A model generated the notes under the pieces. That model did no database searches. It saw nothing but the letters and a program-made list of their open reading frames with translations, and was not told where the DNA came from. A stretch of 5,738 nt of DNA, from NCBI GenBank assembly GCA_040394255.1, contig JBEBSP010000174.1:1-5738 (forward strand). Direction: 5' to 3'. The position numbers were made by a program, and so were the translations under genes. Source of the DNA: Agaricicola taiwanensis_A. GTDB lineage: Bacteria; Pseudomonadota; Alphaproteobacteria; Rhizobiales; Methylopilaceae. Below are positions 5,121-5,738 of the stretch, piece after piece. The stretch's first letter is position 1. Each line of letters opens with the position of its first letter.

Positions 5121-5738
5121 TCAAGCTTCCTCGAGCTCTTCCAGCTCGCCGATCATCCGCTCGATCAAGCCGAGGCCGGTCTGCCAGAAGGCCGGATCGC
5201 GCGCGTCGAGCCCGAAGGGAGCCAGAAGCTCGGAATGGTGCTTCGTGCCGCCCGCCTTCAGCAGCGCGAAGTATTTGTCCTGGAACCCCGGTTCCGCCTT
5301 CTCGTAGACCGCGTAGAGCGAGTTCACCAGACAGTCGCCGAAGGCATAGGCGTAGACGTAGAACGGCGAATGGATGAAGTGCGGGATATAGGCCCAGAAG
5401 GTCTCGTAGCCCTCGTGGATCCGGATCGCGGGCCCGAGGCTTTCCGTCTGCACCTCGAGCCAGATCTCCCCCAGCCGCTCCGACGTCAACTCACCCGACT
5501 TGCGCTCGGTGTGGACGCGCCGCTCAAAGCTGTAGAAGGCGATCTGGCGCACCACCGTGTTGATCATGTCCTCCACCTTGCCGGCCAGCAGAGCCTTCTT
5601 CTGCACGGGATCGGTGGTGGCATCGAGCAGCGAGCGGAAGGTCAGCATCTCGCCGAACACCGATGCGGTTTCCGCGAGCGTCAGCGGCGTCGGCGCCATC
5701 AGCGGGCCTTGGGGGCCGGCCATAACCTGATGGACGCC
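5121..5738 (-). CDS. pepF: oligoendopeptidase F, M3 family, C-terminal third (starts beyond right edge)
   Basis: A cytoplasmic zinc metallopeptidase that cuts short peptides. Frame continues open to the window edge, giving 205 visible residues that begin GVHQVMAGPQGPLMAPTPL. The GVH is the tail of the zinc motif region HExGHGVH, so the two zinc histidines and the catalytic Glu lie just outside. The third zinc ligand is expected at Glu23 of the fragment in LTLAETASVFGE. The substrate-pocket signature is present as YIPHFIHSPFYVYAYAFG (117-134). The C-terminus, GLIERMIGELEELEEA, has the length and acidic character usual for the family, so the gene ends normally with TGA at 5123-5121. Family members are about 600 residues, so the first two thirds are outside. 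The internal ATG at 5723 is not the start. No terminator hairpin follows before the PLD gene, so read-through into it is plausible. Confidence 0.95.
   Translation of the reverse strand, partial: GVHQVMAGPQGPLMAPTPLTLAETASVFGEMLTFRSLLDATTDPVQKKALLAGKVEDMINTVVRQIAFYSFERRVHTERKSGELTSERLGEIWLEVQTESLGPAIRIHEGYETFWAYIPHFIHSPFYVYAYAFGDCLVNSLYAVYEKAEPGFQDKYFALLKAGGTKHHSELLAPFGLDARDPAFWQTGLGLIERMIGELEELEEA

Noticed and set aside
5121..5723. Internal ATG at 5723 as the start of a short independent gene
   Set aside because: The frame stays open upstream to the window edge and encodes GVHQV, the continuation of the M3 zinc motif region. The gene simply starts outside the window.

Overview
The window is a GC-rich piece of bacterial chromosome. 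Every credible gene lies on the minus strand, so gene order is read here from the right edge to the left. Several features point to an alphaproteobacterium, most likely of the order Hyphomicrobiales (Rhizobiales). These are a separate transhydrogenase alpha subunit gene preceded by a short aa3-type cytochrome oxidase subunit IV-like gene, an ABC1 kinase with the KVAQ form of the KxGQ motif, and an intergenic palindromic repeat of a type I recognise from that order. The species cannot be read from the sequence.

From right to left the layout is as follows. (1) The C-terminal third of an M3-family oligoendopeptidase F (5738-5121, cut by the window edge just after its zinc motif). (2) A two-HKD phospholipase D superfamily enzyme whose motifs look more like eukaryote-type PLD than cardiolipin synthase (5075-3591). 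(3) A ten-helix EamA/DMT transporter (3512-2586). (4) An ABC1/AarF/UbiB-type atypical kinase starting at GTG (2530-1166). Genes 1-4 are separated by only 45, 78 and 55 bases and could be one transcription unit. It would end at a perfect 17-bp hairpin that begins inside the kinase stop codon. (5) A 179-base intergenic region holding that terminator, the palindromic repeat and a smaller inverted repeat at the next gene's ribosome binding site. (6) A second unit: the three-helix oxidase subunit IV-like protein (986-693), then four bases, then the first 229 codons of NAD(P) transhydrogenase subunit alpha (688-1, running off the left edge).

Functionally the window is a bioenergetics and membrane neighbourhood. 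The transhydrogenase couples the proton gradient to NADPH formation, the oxidase-like peptide is a probable respiratory membrane component, and ABC1 kinases support ubiquinone or lipid homeostasis. The PLD acts on phosphodiesters, probably lipids. PepF degrades peptides and the EamA protein exports or imports an unknown small molecule. Nothing suggests a mobile element, defence island, CRISPR array, tRNA or rRNA. I see no clear undescribed system. The most notable points are the intergenic region at 987-1167, the eukaryote-like PLD, and the conserved-looking pairing of the oxidase-like gene with pntA. No gene-free stretch exceeds 300 bases.
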